A stretch of 64,000 bases of DNA from Corynebacterium wankanglinii (GTDB taxonomy: Bacteria > Actinomycetota > Actinomycetes > Mycobacteriales > Mycobacteriaceae). The notes beneath the pieces are model-generated. The model was not told the DNA's origin, ran no database searches, and saw nothing but the letters and a program-made list of their open reading frames with translations. The stretch lies in NCBI GenBank assembly GCA_014490595.1, contig CP061031.1:1798001-1862000 (forward strand), in the 5' to 3' direction. Positions within the stretch are counted from its first letter, which is position 1. Each line of letters starts with the position of its first letter. Of the stretch, positions 16,234 through 26,279 are shown one piece after another. A program made the position numbers and the translations under genes.

Positions 16234-17271
16234 ATGAACTTCTCCGAATTTGTCTCCGCCGGCGTTTCGGTGCTCGCCGACTTCGACCGCTCCGCCGCGA
16301 TGGCCGCGGGCCTGTCCACCGCCCGGGTGCGCGACCTGGCGCGTGTGCACCACACCTACTTCGGGCCGACCCAGTTCACTCGCAAGCAGCGCGAGGCGCT
16401 CGCCGCCGCCGACGGCATGCCGGTGGATCAAGTTGTGCTCATCGAGCGCAAACTCACCGCCGTCGGCGACGCCGCCGAACGCTGGCGCATCCGCCTCGAC
16501 CTCGTGCGCCACCGCGGCTCCTACCGGGCGCTCACCAAACGCATCGCACGGCTCATCCACGTGCCGGTCTCACCACCCAAACCCTCCTGCCGGTTCTCCC
16601 GGTCGAAGGCAGGCATGCGCACCATGATCCTCACCTACAACGAGCGAGACCTCGCCGACCTCGAACACCTCCTGCGCCAGATGATCACCTCCGACAACCC
16701 GGCGGCAGCACAAATGGCCGAGGCACTGTTCACCCTCCTGCGCGACGGAGACAGCCTCCCACACGCGAGGCCGCGGCCCATTGTGCTGGTACCGGTTGAC
16801 GACCATGTGCGCATCCACGCCGGCAACGGCGACGAGGTCACCTTGATCTTGACCGATGGCACCACCATGACCGGTGCCGAATACCTCCACCACGAATTCG
16901 GCGACACCTTGGAAGTCGCGGCGTTTCACCCGCAACACGGACCGGTGAACCTGTACCACACCAAGCGCCTCGCCAACACGAAACAGAAAACCATGTCGAA
17001 GCTTGTCTGCCCGGCGTGCGCGTTTCCAGACTGCAAAGCCACAGCCGAAACCACCCAGACGCACCACATCCACGCCTGGGCTCACGGGGGCATGACCAAC
17101 ATGGACAACCTCGCCGAACTCTGCCCGTTCCACAACGGAGTCAACGCCGATAACCGAAACGGCCCATTCGGCTACATCGACAACGCAGGCGCCCGCATCC
17201 ACTGGATCGCACCCAACGGGGTGAAAGTGCCCATGACCACCCCCGGCGCCATGGAACTGCTCTTCGGCTAA
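16234..17271 (+). CDS. HNH endonuclease of the DUF222 / 13E12-repeat type
   Basis: The 345-residue product has a helical DUF222-like N-terminal region and a C-terminal HNH nuclease: LVCPACAFPDCKATAETTQ with two Cys pairs, then THHIHAWAHGG, MDNLAELCPFHN and NADN. The family is multicopy in corynebacteria and mycobacteria, is often linked to mobile DNA and has no settled role. It lies opposite to the surrounding operon and marks an insertion between era and corC. TAGCGT stands exactly 7 nt before the ATG, so it may be leaderless. Confidence 0.8.
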   Translation: MNFSEFVSAGVSVLADFDRSAAMAAGLSTARVRDLARVHHTYFGPTQFTRKQREALAAADGMPVDQVVLIERKLTAVGDAAERWRIRLDLVRHRGSYRALTKRIARLIHVPVSPPKPSCRFSRSKAGMRTMILTYNERDLADLEHLLRQMITSDNPAAAQMAEALFTLLRDGDSLPHARPRPIVLVPVDDHVRIHAGNGDEVTLILTDGTTMTGAEYLHHEFGDTLEVAAFHPQHGPVNLYHTKRLANTKQKTMSKLVCPACAFPDCKATAETTQTHHIHAWAHGGMTNMDNLAELCPFHNGVNADNRNGPFGYIDNAGARIHWIAPNGVKVPMTTPGAMELLFG

Positions 17272-17290
17272 CCCCCACACCCACCAAAAA

Positions 17291-17309
17291 CCCGCCCCAC
17301 ACAGGCGGG
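17291..17309 (+). terminator. Hairpin after the HNH gene
   Basis: CCCGCC (17291-17296) and GGCGGG (17304-17309) flank a 7-nt loop, with an A-run before and AATT after. It sits between converging genes and could stop transcription from both sides; the U-tract is poor. Confidence 0.4.
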
Positions 17310-17339
17310 GAATTCGGTGTGCCTAAAAACAGGAAGGGG

Positions 17340-18236
17340 CTAGAGGGCCTCGACCTCGAATTGGAGCTGCGGGTTGGCGTAGTAGTCCTGCGCCTGGACG
17401 AGCTGCAGCTCCGGGGAGTCTGCTTCTTGGGTGACGCGCAGGAGGTCGTAGACAGAAGAGGCTGTCTTGGCCAGGGCGTCCTTCACAGCGTCCTCGGGGT
17501 TCGCGCCGGCTCGTCCCTGCAGTACGTGGCCGAGGAAGAGCGCGGCGGTGACGTCGCCGGAGCCGTTGCGCTTGAACGGCAGGCGCGGGGTGCGCACGAG
17601 CCACTTGCCGTGGTCGTCGACCGCGATCATCTCGACTACACCCGGCCCGCCGTCTGCGGCGGCAGCAGCAGACGGCGCGTCGGGGCGCTGCACGGAAGTG
17701 ACCAGGACGGTCGACGGGCCCATCTCGCGGGCGGCGTCCACCGCCGCCAGGGTGGAATCCAGGTCGGTCACGTCGCGCTCGGTGAGGAAGCCGAGCTCGA
17801 ACTGGTTCGGGGTGATGATGTCCGCAACCGGGACGATCGTCGAGCGGAACAGCGGCGGGATCTCGTCGGCCACGAAGCAACCGGAGGTCGCGGAGCCCAT
17901 TACCGGGTCGCAGGCGTAGATCGCGGGGTTTTCGGCCTTGATGTCGCGGACGGTGCTGACAATCACGTCGGCGATTTCGGGGGAGGCTTGGTAGCCCGTG
18001 AGGATGCCGTCGATAAGCGGGAATGCGCCGCGGTCCTTCACACCGGACAGCACGGCGGCGACGTCGGTAGCCGGGATGATCGGGCCCTCCCACGCGCCGT
18101 AGCCCGTGTGGTTGGAGTAGTTCACCGTGTAGACCGGCCACACTTCGTGCCCGATGCACTGCAAAGGAAAGACCGCTGCCGAGTTGCCGACATGGCCATA
18201 CGCGACAGCGGACTGGATGGAGAGAATATTGCTCAT
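17340..18236 (-). CDS. pdxY: Pyridoxal kinase
   Basis: It phosphorylates pyridoxal (salvage of vitamin B6) with ATP. The 298-residue ribokinase-fold protein has the PdxY start LSIQSAVAYGHVGNSAAVFP, HTGYG, YACDPVMG, and the anion hole with catalytic Asp NGSGD near the C-terminus. It follows the dehydrogenase gene by 9 bp and is probably in its operon. One iterated word at 18009 codes CTT ATC GAC. Confidence 0.92.
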   Translation of the reverse strand: MSNILSIQSAVAYGHVGNSAAVFPLQCIGHEVWPVYTVNYSNHTGYGAWEGPIIPATDVAAVLSGVKDRGAFPLIDGILTGYQASPEIADVIVSTVRDIKAENPAIYACDPVMGSATSGCFVADEIPPLFRSTIVPVADIITPNQFELGFLTERDVTDLDSTLAAVDAAREMGPSTVLVTSVQRPDAPSAAAAADGGPGVVEMIAVDDHGKWLVRTPRLPFKRNGSGDVTAALFLGHVLQGRAGANPEDAVKDALAKTASSVYDLLRVTQEADSPELQLVQAQDYYANPQLQFEVEAL

Positions 18237-18245
18237 ACGAGCATT

Positions 18246-19310
18246 TTAGAGCTCCGGGGACACCAGGATCTTCACGGCGGTCTCGTTGCGGTTGATCAGG
18301 GTGTCAAAGCCCTCGTCGACCACGCCGTCGAAGCCGATCTTGCCGGTGATGAACGGCTTGAGGTCCACCTTGCCTTCCTCGACGAGCTTGATGGTCTGCT
18401 CGTGGTCGTGGGCGTAGCCGATGATGCCGCGGACGGTCAGCTCCTTCATCACCAGCGCGTGGATGTCGAACTCGGCCTTCTTGGACCAGATGGACTCCAC
18501 GACGAGGGTGCCCTTGAGCTTCAGGCAGTCGATGAGCTGGTCGAGCACCACGTTCACGGAGGTGGCCTCGAAGGCGACGTCGACGCCCTTGCCGTCGGTG
18601 AGCTTCAGGATCTCTTCCTTCAGGTCCTGCTTGGACGGGTCGATAGCGTGGTCGGCGACGCCCGCGTCGATGGCCTTCTGGCGGCGCAGCTCCGAAAGTT
18701 CGGAGACGATCACGGTGAGCCCGTACGCCTTAGCGACGGCAGCGGTGAGCACACCAATCGGGCCCGCACCGCCGATCAGGGCCACGTCACCCTCCTTCGC
18801 CTCGGAGGCGACGAAGGCGTGGTGGGCGACGGACAGCGGCTCGATGAGCGCGGCTTCGTCCAGCGGCACGTCGTTGCTGATCGGGTGGACCCAGCGACGC
18901 TGCACCGCGATCTTCTCGGACAGGCCACCGCCGCCACCGGCGAGGCCGATGAAGTTCACGTCCGGGTGCAGGTTGTACGGGCCCGGCTCCTTCGGATCGA
19001 CGTCGTCGGGCAGGACGTACGGCTCGACAACGACGTGCTGGCCGACCTCCAGGTCGTCCACGCCCTCGCCCAGTGCGGCGACGACGCCGGAGAACTCGTG
19101 GCCGAGGGTTACCGGCGGCTCCTCACCGGTGATCGGGTGCGGGTGGCCCGGCTTCGGGCAGAAGATCGGGCCCTCGAGGTACTCGTGCAGGTCGGTGCCG
19201 CAGATGCCACACCAGGCGATGTCGATGAGCACCTCGCCCTTGCCTGCCTCTGGGGCGTCGATCTCCTCGACGCGGATGTCCTTCTGGCCGTAGTAGCGTA
19301 CAGCGCGCAT
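18246..19310 (-). CDS. Zinc-dependent 2,3-butanediol dehydrogenase (MDR family)
   Basis: The 354-residue medium-chain dehydrogenase has the catalytic zinc ligands in WCGICGTDLHEY and TLGHEFSG. An internal YVLPDDVDPKEP insert follows, as in (R,R)-butanediol dehydrogenases, then the Rossmann GGAGPIGVLTAA. It would interconvert acetoin and butanediol with NAD(H). The structural four-Cys zinc lobe seems absent, which also occurs in this subgroup. A 9-nt inverted repeat lies 13 bp upstream, so the gene is probably regulated. Confidence 0.85.
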   Translation of the reverse strand: MRAVRYYGQKDIRVEEIDAPEAGKGEVLIDIAWCGICGTDLHEYLEGPIFCPKPGHPHPITGEEPPVTLGHEFSGVVAALGEGVDDLEVGQHVVVEPYVLPDDVDPKEPGPYNLHPDVNFIGLAGGGGGLSEKIAVQRRWVHPISNDVPLDEAALIEPLSVAHHAFVASEAKEGDVALIGGAGPIGVLTAAVAKAYGLTVIVSELSELRRQKAIDAGVADHAIDPSKQDLKEEILKLTDGKGVDVAFEATSVNVVLDQLIDCLKLKGTLVVESIWSKKAEFDIHALVMKELTVRGIIGYAHDHEQTIKLVEEGKVDLKPFITGKIGFDGVVDEGFDTLINRNETAVKILVSPEL

Positions 19311-19322
19311 GTGAAGCTCCTC

Positions 19323-19359
19323 TCGGTAGAAAACCTGCTTACGGGTAAAATTCTACCGA
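19323..19359 (-). promoter_or_regulatory. Inverted-repeat operator upstream of butanediol dehydrogenase
   Basis: TCGGTAGAA (19323-19331) and TTCTACCGA (19351-19359) are perfect inverted copies 19 bp apart, with a related TTTTACCCGT-like sequence between. The 58-bp space between corC and the dehydrogenase start contains little else, so a dimeric repressor probably acts here. Confidence 0.5.
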
Positions 19360-19368
19360 AAATTGCGA

Positions 19369-20685
19369 TTATTCGCCTACGAGCGGCTCCACCGGTTCGG
19401 CTACCGAAACGAGCACCGTGCGCGTCTTCACGCGCCCGCGGCGGTCGCGCCCGCCCTCGGCGGTGTAGCGCACCCCGTCGCGCAAGATGGAGGCCCCCGG
19501 CAGGGGCACGCGGCCGAGTTCGTAGGACAGCAGGCCCGCCACGGTGTCCACGTTGTCCACCACGTCCTCGGCGTAGGTCAGCTCGTAGTCGAGGTTGTCG
19601 GCGAGGTAATCCACCAGGTCATCCAACGGCAGACGGGCCTGGACGCGGAACACGCGCGGCTCCACCTCGGCGATTGGCGCTTCCTCGTCCTCGTCGTACT
19701 CGTCGGTGATCTCGCCGACGATTTCCTCCAGCAGGTCTTCCATGGTCAAAAGGCCGGCGACGGTACCGTACTCGTCGATAAGCATGGCGATGTGGGTGTT
19801 CGACTGCTGCATCTCCCTGAGCATGACGTCCAGCGGCTTGGAGTCCGGGATGAACAGCGGCTCGCGCATGAACTCGGTGATCTTCGTGGCGGGGTCGAGC
19901 GGGCCGCCGCGGTCGTCGAGCATGTCCTTCAGGTAGACCACGCCGACGATCTCGTCGACGCTCTCCCCGATAACCGGCACGCGCGAGTGCCCGGAGCGCA
20001 CCATCAGCGCGGTGGCCTGGCGGGCGGTCTTCTCCCCCTCGATCCACACCATCTCCGTGCGCGGCACCATGACTTGGCGGGCGTAGCTGGAGGCGAGGTC
20101 GAAGATGTTCTGGATCATGCGGCCCTCGGTGGTTTCCACCACGCCCTTTTCCTGCGCGACTTCGACCATCTCGCGCAGCTCCACCTCGGTGGCGTACGGG
20201 CCGTCGCGGAAATCCTCGCCCGGGTGGAAGAGGTTGCCTACCCAGATCAGCAGCTTTGCGACGGGCCCGAGCACCACCTGGAACACCCCCAAACCCTGCG
20301 CCGCCTTCAGCGAAATGGTGTACGGGTTGCGCTTGCCCGCGGTGCGCGCAAACACGCCGACGATGGAGAACTGCAAAAGCGTGACAACGATCACCGCGAC
20401 AGCGATCGCCCACCCGTCGGAGGAAAGCAGGTTCATGGCCAGCATGGCGGCGGAGACAGACGCGGTGACGTCCAGGACCGTCTTCAACAGCACGAGGGTG
20501 TTGACGTGGTTCGCGCGGTGGTCCACCACCCGCAGCAGCGCCTCGGCGCCCGGGGTGTCGTCTTTGACCATGCCCTCCACGCGGGCGCGCGAGATCGGGG
20601 TAAGCGCGGACTCGATCGAGCCGAGCAGGCCGGACAGCAGCAGCGCGACGATCGTGACCGCCGCGTAGGTGAGGGTGAGCGTCAC
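19369..20685 (-). CDS. CorC/HlyC-type CNNM-CBS membrane protein
   Basis: The 438-residue protein has an N-terminal DUF21 (CNNM) membrane domain with about four helices, two CBS motifs ([20 protein letters not shown], then [20 protein letters not shown]) and a C-terminal CorC_HlyC domain. These proteins are linked to Mg or other divalent cation transport. It starts at GTG 20685, overlapping the ybeY stop (GTGA); the longer frame upstream belongs to ybeY's alternative phase. It carries an iterated word at 19774 (CTT ATC GAC). Confidence 0.9.
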   Translation of the reverse strand: MTLTLTYAAVTIVALLLSGLLGSIESALTPISRARVEGMVKDDTPGAEALLRVVDHRANHVNTLVLLKTVLDVTASVSAAMLAMNLLSSDGWAIAVAVIVVTLLQFSIVGVFARTAGKRNPYTISLKAAQGLGVFQVVLGPVAKLLIWVGNLFHPGEDFRDGPYATEVELREMVEVAQEKGVVETTEGRMIQNIFDLASSYARQVMVPRTEMVWIEGEKTARQATALMVRSGHSRVPVIGESVDEIVGVVYLKDMLDDRGGPLDPATKITEFMREPLFIPDSKPLDVMLREMQQSNTHIAMLIDEYGTVAGLLTMEDLLEEIVGEITDEYDEDEEAPIAEVEPRVFRVQARLPLDDLVDYLADNLDYELTYAEDVVDNVDTVAGLLSYELGRVPLPGASILRDGVRYTAEGGRDRRGRVKTRTVLVSVAEPVEPLVGE

Positions 20686-21247
20686 TCGGTGTCCTTCATC
20701 AGTTTGTCCAGCTCGTCGCGGTCCGCGGCGGACGGGAACGCGTGCGCGCCGGTCGGCTTGGGCTGGTACTCCACGCCGCGGCGGGCCAAGTCGTCGTACC
20801 AGTCCGCCAGGATCTCGTTTTGCAGGGCGAACATCTCGCGCTCGTCTTTCGGCTCGATGTGGTCGTAGCCGAGCAGGTGCAGCACACCGTGCACGGTCAG
20901 CAACGCCATTTCGTGGGCGAGGTCGTGGCCGGCCATCTCCGCCTGCTTCCGGTCGTAGGCCGGGCACAAGATGATGTCGCCGAGCATGGCGGGACCAGGC
21001 ATATCCGCGTCGGGGCGGCCGCCGCCCGGGTGAGCTCGTCCATGGGGAAGCTCATCACGTCCGTGGGGCCTTCGAGGTCCATCCAGCGCACGTGCAGGTC
21101 CGCCATCGTCGGCTCGTCCACGAGCGTGATGGTGGCCTCGGCGTCGGGGTGAACGTCCATCGAGCGCATGGCAAAGGAGGCGACGTCGATAAGCATTTGC
21201 TCGTTGACTTCGGCCTCGCCCGATTCGTTTAGCACTTCGATACTCAC
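20682..21247 (-). pseudogene. ybeY: Endoribonuclease YbeY, one frameshift
   Basis: YbeY is a zinc endoribonuclease needed for 16S rRNA processing. The first frame gives [10 protein letters not shown] to VMSFPMDEL; the second gives [14 protein letters not shown] and the metal site [11 protein letters not shown]. They join at the CCC/GGG of 21025-21030; one more C in the coding strand restores [19 protein letters not shown], so a base is missing in the read. It starts at GTG 21247 overlapping the phoH stop. The gene is highly conserved, so a sequencing error is likelier than loss. Confidence 0.85.
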
Positions 21248-22266
21248 CGCGACGCCTCCGCTTCCCGCTCGGCCTCGATGGCCTGCTGGCGCTTCTCGTA
21301 GCGCAGGGAGTTCTGCGCGTCGTGGCGGTCGTAGGCGGCGACGATGCGCGAGATCAGGTGGTGGCGCACCACGTCGGTGGCCGAAAGCTCCTGGAAGGCG
21401 ATGTCATCGATGTCGCCGAGGATGCGCCGCGCCACGCGCAAGCCCGAGACGGTGCCGCGCGGCAGATCCACCTGCGAGGTATCGCCGGTGACCACCATCT
21501 TCGAGCCGAACCCTAGGCGGGTGAGGAACATCTTCATCTGCGCGCCGGTGGTGTTCTGCGCCTCGTCCAAGATGACGAACGCGTCCGAGAGGGTCCGCCC
21601 GCGCATGTAGGCGAGCGGGGCGACTTCGATGATGCCGGCCTCAATGAGTTTCGGGATGGCCTCCGGGTCCATCATGTCGCGCAGAGAGTCGTACAACGGG
21701 CGCAGGTACGGGTCGATCTTGTCGCTGAGCGTGCCGGGCAGGAAACCCAGCTTCTCGCCGGCCTCCACCGCGGGGCGGGTGAGGATGATGCGCTTGACCT
21801 CTTTGTTCTGCAGCGCCTGCACCGCCTTCGCCACCGCCAGGTACGTCTTGCCGGAGCCGGCCGGGCCGATGCCGAAGGTGATGGTGTGCTCGTCGATCGC
21901 GTCCACGTATTCGCGCTGCCCCGCCGTCTTCGGGCGGATGACCTTGCCGCGGCGCGAGATGATCTCCTCGCCCAAGATGTCGGCCACGGAGCCCGGCGCC
22001 TCCGCCTCCATGATCCGCACGGCCTGGACCACGGTGTCCGGACCCAGCGGCACGCCGCGCCGCGCCATGGACTCGAGCTCTTCCACCACGCGCAGCGCAT
22101 GCGCCGCCTGCTCAGCGTGGCCCTTGACGGTCAGCTGCGTTCCGCGGGCGTGAAAGCCGACGCCGAGCTGGTCTTCCAGCACACGGAGGTTGTCGTCGTT
22201 GATTCCCAGAACGGACTGCGCGTACGCCGAGTCGAGCTCGACCTTGCGCGTCACCATCTCTTCCAT
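21244..22266 (-). CDS. PhoH-like ATPase
   Basis: The 340-residue cytoplasmic ATPase has Walker [14 protein letters not shown], Walker [11 protein letters not shown] and [15 protein letters not shown], with a KH-like N-terminal region ([20 protein letters not shown]). PhoH proteins are RNA-associated ATPases; this ybeY-linked type is widespread. It overlaps ybeY by 4 bp and follows rsmE by 11 bp. Confidence 0.93.
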   Translation of the reverse strand: MEEMVTRKVELDSAYAQSVLGINDDNLRVLEDQLGVGFHARGTQLTVKGHAEQAAHALRVVEELESMARRGVPLGPDTVVQAVRIMEAEAPGSVADILGEEIISRRGKVIRPKTAGQREYVDAIDEHTITFGIGPAGSGKTYLAVAKAVQALQNKEVKRIILTRPAVEAGEKLGFLPGTLSDKIDPYLRPLYDSLRDMMDPEAIPKLIEAGIIEVAPLAYMRGRTLSDAFVILDEAQNTTGAQMKMFLTRLGFGSKMVVTGDTSQVDLPRGTVSGLRVARRILGDIDDIAFQELSATDVVRHHLISRIVAAYDRHDAQNSLRYEKRQQAIEAEREAEASR

Positions 22267-22277
22267 GGGGGCCTACC

Positions 22278-22988
22278 CTACCAGCGGGCTGTCAGCGCCC
22301 CGATCGCGCAAAGACCGGCGAACGCCGCCGACGCGGTGCGCAGCACCTCCGGCCCGAGCTTCACCGGGCGGGCCTGCAACAGCTCGAGTTCGTCCTCCCC
22401 GATGCCGCCCTCCGGCCCGACGATGAGCCACACCTCGTCGCCGAACTCCACCTCGCGGATGGACTCGGTGGCGTCCTCGTGCAACACCAGCGCGTGACCC
22501 TCGTTCCTCCGGTCACGGAGAAGATCCGACAACTGGTTCGTGGTCACCGGCTCGCGCACCTCTGGCACCCACGCCCGGCGGGCCTGCTTCGCGCTCGCCA
22601 GCGCCTGGGTGCGCCACTTTGCCACCTGCTTGGCCTGCTTGTTCGCTGGCCACCGGGCGATGGTGCGGTGCGAGATCCACGGCACGATCGCGTCCGCCCC
22701 GCCCTGCACGGCCAGGTCTACGGCCAGCTCCGCGCGCTCGCCCTTGGGCACCGCCTGCACCACCGTCACGCGCGGGGTGGGTTGTTCGAAGCGCTCCTGC
22801 CTGACGACGTCACATTCCACGCGCTGGCCATCCACTCGTGTGACGGTGGCTTCGGCGGCGGACCCTTGGCCGTCGATAAGCATGATGTGCTCACCGGGCT
22901 GAATCCTCTTGACGTGGGCGTGCTTGGCCTCGGCGCCAGTGAGGACGCCGGCGGCCGGGTCGTCGGTGAGGAAGTACGGCAGGCTCAT
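22278..22988 (-). CDS. rsmE: 16S rRNA m3U1498 methyltransferase
   Basis: RsmE methylates U1498 of 16S rRNA. The 236-residue SPOUT protein has an N-terminal PUA-like domain (HAHVKRIQPGEHIMLIDGQG) and the knot with VGPEGGIGEDELEL and LGPEVLRTASA. The ATG overlaps the dnaJ2 stop (ATGA). Confidence 0.93.
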   Translation of the reverse strand: MSLPYFLTDDPAAGVLTGAEAKHAHVKRIQPGEHIMLIDGQGSAAEATVTRVDGQRVECDVVRQERFEQPTPRVTVVQAVPKGERAELAVDLAVQGGADAIVPWISHRTIARWPANKQAKQVAKWRTQALASAKQARRAWVPEVREPVTTNQLSDLLRDRRNEGHALVLHEDATESIREVEFGDEVWLIVGPEGGIGEDELELLQARPVKLGPEVLRTASAAFAGLCAIGALTARW

Positions 22989-24117
22989 CGGCGGAATTTG
23001 CCGCGCATGCGGGAGAAGAACCCGTCGTGCTCCTCGTCGGACTCGACGTGGACGGCCGGGTTGTCCGGGTGGCCGTCGCGCAGGTCTTCCAGCGTCGCGC
23101 GCTCCTCGTTGGTGAGCGCGGTGGGTACGGTGACCTGAACGTGGGCGACCATGTCCCCGGCGCCCTCGGCACGCAGCCGCGGCATGCCTTCGCCCGGCAG
23201 GTGGATCGTGTCGCCGGGCTGGGTGCCGCCGGGAACCTCGATGGTGGTGCGCTCGCCGGCGAGGTTGTCCACCGTGAGCTGGGTGCCCAGGGCCGCGTCG
23301 TACATGGGCACGGTCAAGCGCAGGTGCAGGTCGTTGTTCTCGCGCACGAAGACCGGGTGCGGCTCAACCTGGACCTCCACGTAGAGGTCGCCGGCCGGTC
23401 CCCCGCATGGCCGACCTCGCCCTGCGAGGCCATGCGGATGCGCATGCCGGAGTTGATGCCGGCCGGGATGTTCACCGTGAGGTCGCGGGTGGCGCGCACG
23501 CGGCCGTCGCCGGCGCACTGCGGGCAGGGGTCCTGGATGACCTCGCCGTAGCCGTGGCAGGTAGGGCACTCACGAGTGGTCATGACGTTGCCCAGGAAGG
23601 ACTGCTGCATCTCCTGGACCTGGCCGGCGCCGCCGCACGTGCCGCAGGTGACCGGCTTGGACTCGGTCTTGGAGCCAGTGCCGTGGCACTTGTCGCACAG
23701 CACCGCTGTATCTACCGTGACGTCCTTCTTCGCGCCGGCGAAGGCCTCCTCGAGGGTGACAGTGGTGCGCAGCAGCGCGTCGTTGCCCGGCTGCACGCGC
23801 GAACGCGGCTGGCGCGTGCCACCGCCGCCGCCGAAGAACGCCTCGAAAATATCGCCCAAGCCGCCGCCGAAACCGGCGCCGCCACCCATGCCGCCGCCGG
23901 CTTCCATCGGGTCCCCGCCGCGGTCCACGATCGCGCGCTTCTGCGGGTCCAGCAGCACCTCCTGGGCGGCCGCGATCTCCGCGAACTTCTCCGCCGCCTC
24001 CTCGGACGGGTTCACGTCCGGGTGGTACTTGCGCGCCAGCTTGCGGTACGCCTTCTTAATCTCCTGCTCGGTGGCCTCCTGGTCAACGCCGAGGATGCCG
24101 TAGTAATCGCGAGCCAT
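22985..24117 (-). pseudogene. dnaJ2: Chaperone DnaJ (DnaJ2), one frameshift
   Basis: Type I DnaJ co-chaperone of DnaK. The J domain holds DYYGILGVD and the HPD motif in RKYHPDVN; a G/F-rich linker follows, then a zinc-finger region with four CxxCxGxG-like repeats ([32 protein letters not shown]), then the C-terminal substrate domains. The frame breaks at the C5 run 23400-23404; one more C gives [13 protein letters not shown] and a 377-residue product, so the gene is probably intact in the cell. ATG 24117 follows AGAAGGGAAG. Confidence 0.9.
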
Positions 24118-24127
24118 AACTTCCCTT

Positions 24128-25141
24128 CTATTCGCCCCGCAGGATGCGGCTAATGTAGCGGGCCACGGTGGCAACCTTTTGCATCGTACCGGGGTAGTCC
24201 ATGTGCGTCGGGCCGACTACCCCGAGGCCGCCGAGTGCCTCATCGCCCGAGCCGTACGCAGTTGTAACAATCGACGCGCGCGAAAATTCCTCATCCTCGT
24301 TCTCGCGCCCGATGCGCACGGAGACCTGCTCCAGCTCCTGCGCGCCGGCGAGCAGCTTCAGCACCACCACCTGCTGCTCCAGCGCGTCGATGACGCCCTG
24401 CAAGCCGCCGGAGGGCACCACCAGGTTCGACGAGCCAGCGATGATCAGCCGGTCCGGGGTGGCGTCCACGAGCGTGGTGATCAGCACCTCCGCGGCTCGG
24501 GCGGCGGGGTCGGCGAGGTGGGGCGGCGCGTTCGCGGACAAACGCGCAAGCGCCGCCGACGCGTCGCGCATGGTCTTGCCCACCAGCGCCTCGTTGAGCA
24601 GGTCGCGCAGAAGCCGCACCCCGTCCGCGCCGATGGGGCCAGCGAGCTCCACGTTGCGCTGGTCCACGCGGCCGGCGTCCGTGATTAGCACGAGCAGCAG
24701 CCTCGTCGGGGTGAGCTCCACCACCTCGCAGTGCTTCACCCGCGCAACGCTCAACGTGGGCAGCTGCACCACCGCCGCCTGGTTGGTCAGCTGCGCGAGC
24801 AGCTGCACGGAGCGGCGCAGCACGTCCTCCAAGTCCACCCCGTTTTCCAAAAAGTCCAAGATGGCGCGGCGCTCTGCGGCGGACAGCGGCTTGACGTCGT
24901 GCAGCGCGTCCACGAACGCGCGGTAGCCGGCCTCGGTGGGGATGCGACCGGACGACGCGTGCGTCTGGGAGATGTAGCCCTGCTGCTCCAGCACCGCCAT
25001 GTCGTTGCGGATGGTCGCCGAGGACACCCCCATGTTGTGCCGCTCCACCAGCGATTTCGACCCGACGGGTTCCTGGCTGGCGATGTAGTCGGCCACAATC
25101 GCGCGCAACACCGCCTGCCGCCGTTCGTCTGCTGCGCTCAT
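24128..25141 (-). CDS. hrcA: Heat-inducible transcription repressor HrcA
   Basis: HrcA represses chaperone genes through CIRCE elements. The 337-residue protein has the winged helix ([20 protein letters not shown], then [19 protein letters not shown]) and the GAF-like inducer domain. The start is the ATG at 25141 with GGAGG six bases upstream. No CIRCE inverted repeat was found near it in this window. Confidence 0.93.
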   Translation of the reverse strand: MSAADERRQAVLRAIVADYIASQEPVGSKSLVERHNMGVSSATIRNDMAVLEQQGYISQTHASSGRIPTEAGYRAFVDALHDVKPLSAAERRAILDFLENGVDLEDVLRRSVQLLAQLTNQAAVVQLPTLSVARVKHCEVVELTPTRLLLVLITDAGRVDQRNVELAGPIGADGVRLLRDLLNEALVGKTMRDASAALARLSANAPPHLADPAARAAEVLITTLVDATPDRLIIAGSSNLVVPSGGLQGVIDALEQQVVVLKLLAGAQELEQVSVRIGRENEDEEFSRASIVTTAYGSGDEALGGLGVVGPTHMDYPGTMQKVATVARYISRILRGE

Positions 25142-25151
25142 GCATGCCTCC

Positions 25152-26270
25152 TTACTCGGCTGCCAGGATATCGGTGATGATGCCGTCTGCAAGCAGCCGG
25201 CCCTTATCCGTCAGGCGCAGCCTCTCGCCGCGCTCCAGCAGCCCCGCGCGCACATGCCTATCGACGACGTCCCGTGCCCCCGCCCCGATCCACCCCGCCG
25301 GGATGCCCTCTCTCAGGCGCAGCCCGAGCATGACCGCCTCGGTGTGGGCTTCCGCTTCCGTGATGGATTCGGAGTCGTGGACGGGCAAGGTGGCGTCGGC
25401 AAGCAGCTGCGCGTATCGCTCGGGGCGTTTGACGTTGAAGAAGCGCTCCGACCCGATGAAGCTGTGCGCGCCGGGGCCTGCGCCCCACCACTGTTGGTTG
25501 CGCCAGTAGATGAGGTTGTGGCGGCACTGCCCGCCCGGTTTCGCCCAGTTGGACACCTCGTACCAGGCGTAGCCGTGGTCCTCGAGGGTGGAAGCGATGA
25601 GTTCGTAGCGGTCGGCGTAGACGTCTTCCTGCGGCGCGGGCAGCTCGCCGCGGCGGATCTTGCGGGCCATGGCGGTGCCGTCTTCCACGATGAGCGAGTA
25701 GGCGGAGACGTGGTCGACGTCGGTACCCAAGATGGCGTCTAAGGTGCGGCGCACGTCGTCGTCGGTTTCGGTGGGCGTGCCGTAGATCATGTCCAGGTTC
25801 ACGTGCGCGAACCCGGCGGCGCGGGCCTCGCGGGCGGCGGCCACGGCGCGGCCCGGCGTGTGCTGGCGGTTCAGAACGCGCAGCACGGGCGTGGAGGCGG
25901 ACTGCATCCCCAGCGACACGCGGGTGAATCCGGCGCCCAGCAGGCCGTCGAAGTACTCCGGGCTGGTGGATTCCGGGTTGGACTCGGTGGTCACCTCCGC
26001 GCCGGGTGCGAGCCCGAACGTGTGACGCACCGCGGAGAGGATGCGCCCGAGGCCGTCTGCGCCCAGCAGGCTGGGCGTGCCGCCGCCGATAAACACGGTG
26101 TCGGCCTGCGGCAGCCCGCGGGCGGCGGCGAGCTCGAGTTCGCGCTCTAACGCGTCCAAGTACTGGGCGTGGGAGGAGTCCACCTCGGTAGGCGTGTAGG
26201 TGTTGAAGTCGCAGTACCCGCAGCGCGTGGCGCAGAAAGGCACGTGGATGTAGACGCCGAACGAATCCAT
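25152..26270 (-). CDS. hemW: HemW, radical SAM heme chaperone
   Basis: The 372-residue protein has the radical-SAM CxxxCxxC at C13, C17 and C20 ([12 protein letters not shown]), IGGGTPS and TESNPES, plus the C-terminal HemN domain. HemW lacks coproporphyrinogen oxidase activity and transfers heme; the motif after the third cysteine (Asp-Phe rather than Ala/Cys) and position beside hrcA fit HemW. An iterated word at 25256 uses the rare codon AGG. Confidence 0.92.
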   Translation of the reverse strand: MDSFGVYIHVPFCATRCGYCDFNTYTPTEVDSSHAQYLDALERELELAAARGLPQADTVFIGGGTPSLLGADGLGRILSAVRHTFGLAPGAEVTTESNPESTSPEYFDGLLGAGFTRVSLGMQSASTPVLRVLNRQHTPGRAVAAAREARAAGFAHVNLDMIYGTPTETDDDVRRTLDAILGTDVDHVSAYSLIVEDGTAMARKIRRGELPAPQEDVYADRYELIASTLEDHGYAWYEVSNWAKPGGQCRHNLIYWRNQQWWGAGPGAHSFIGSERFFNVKRPERYAQLLADATLPVHDSESITEAEAHTEAVMLGLRLREGIPAGWIGAGARDVVDRHVRAGLLERGERLRLTDKGRLLADGIITDILAAE

Positions 26271-26279
26271 GGCGCCAGG

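Noticed and set aside
17319..19709. A 796-codon open frame on the plus strand
   Set aside because: It runs antisense through pdxY, the butanediol dehydrogenase and corC; composition is that of a GC-rich shadow frame and it has no domain.
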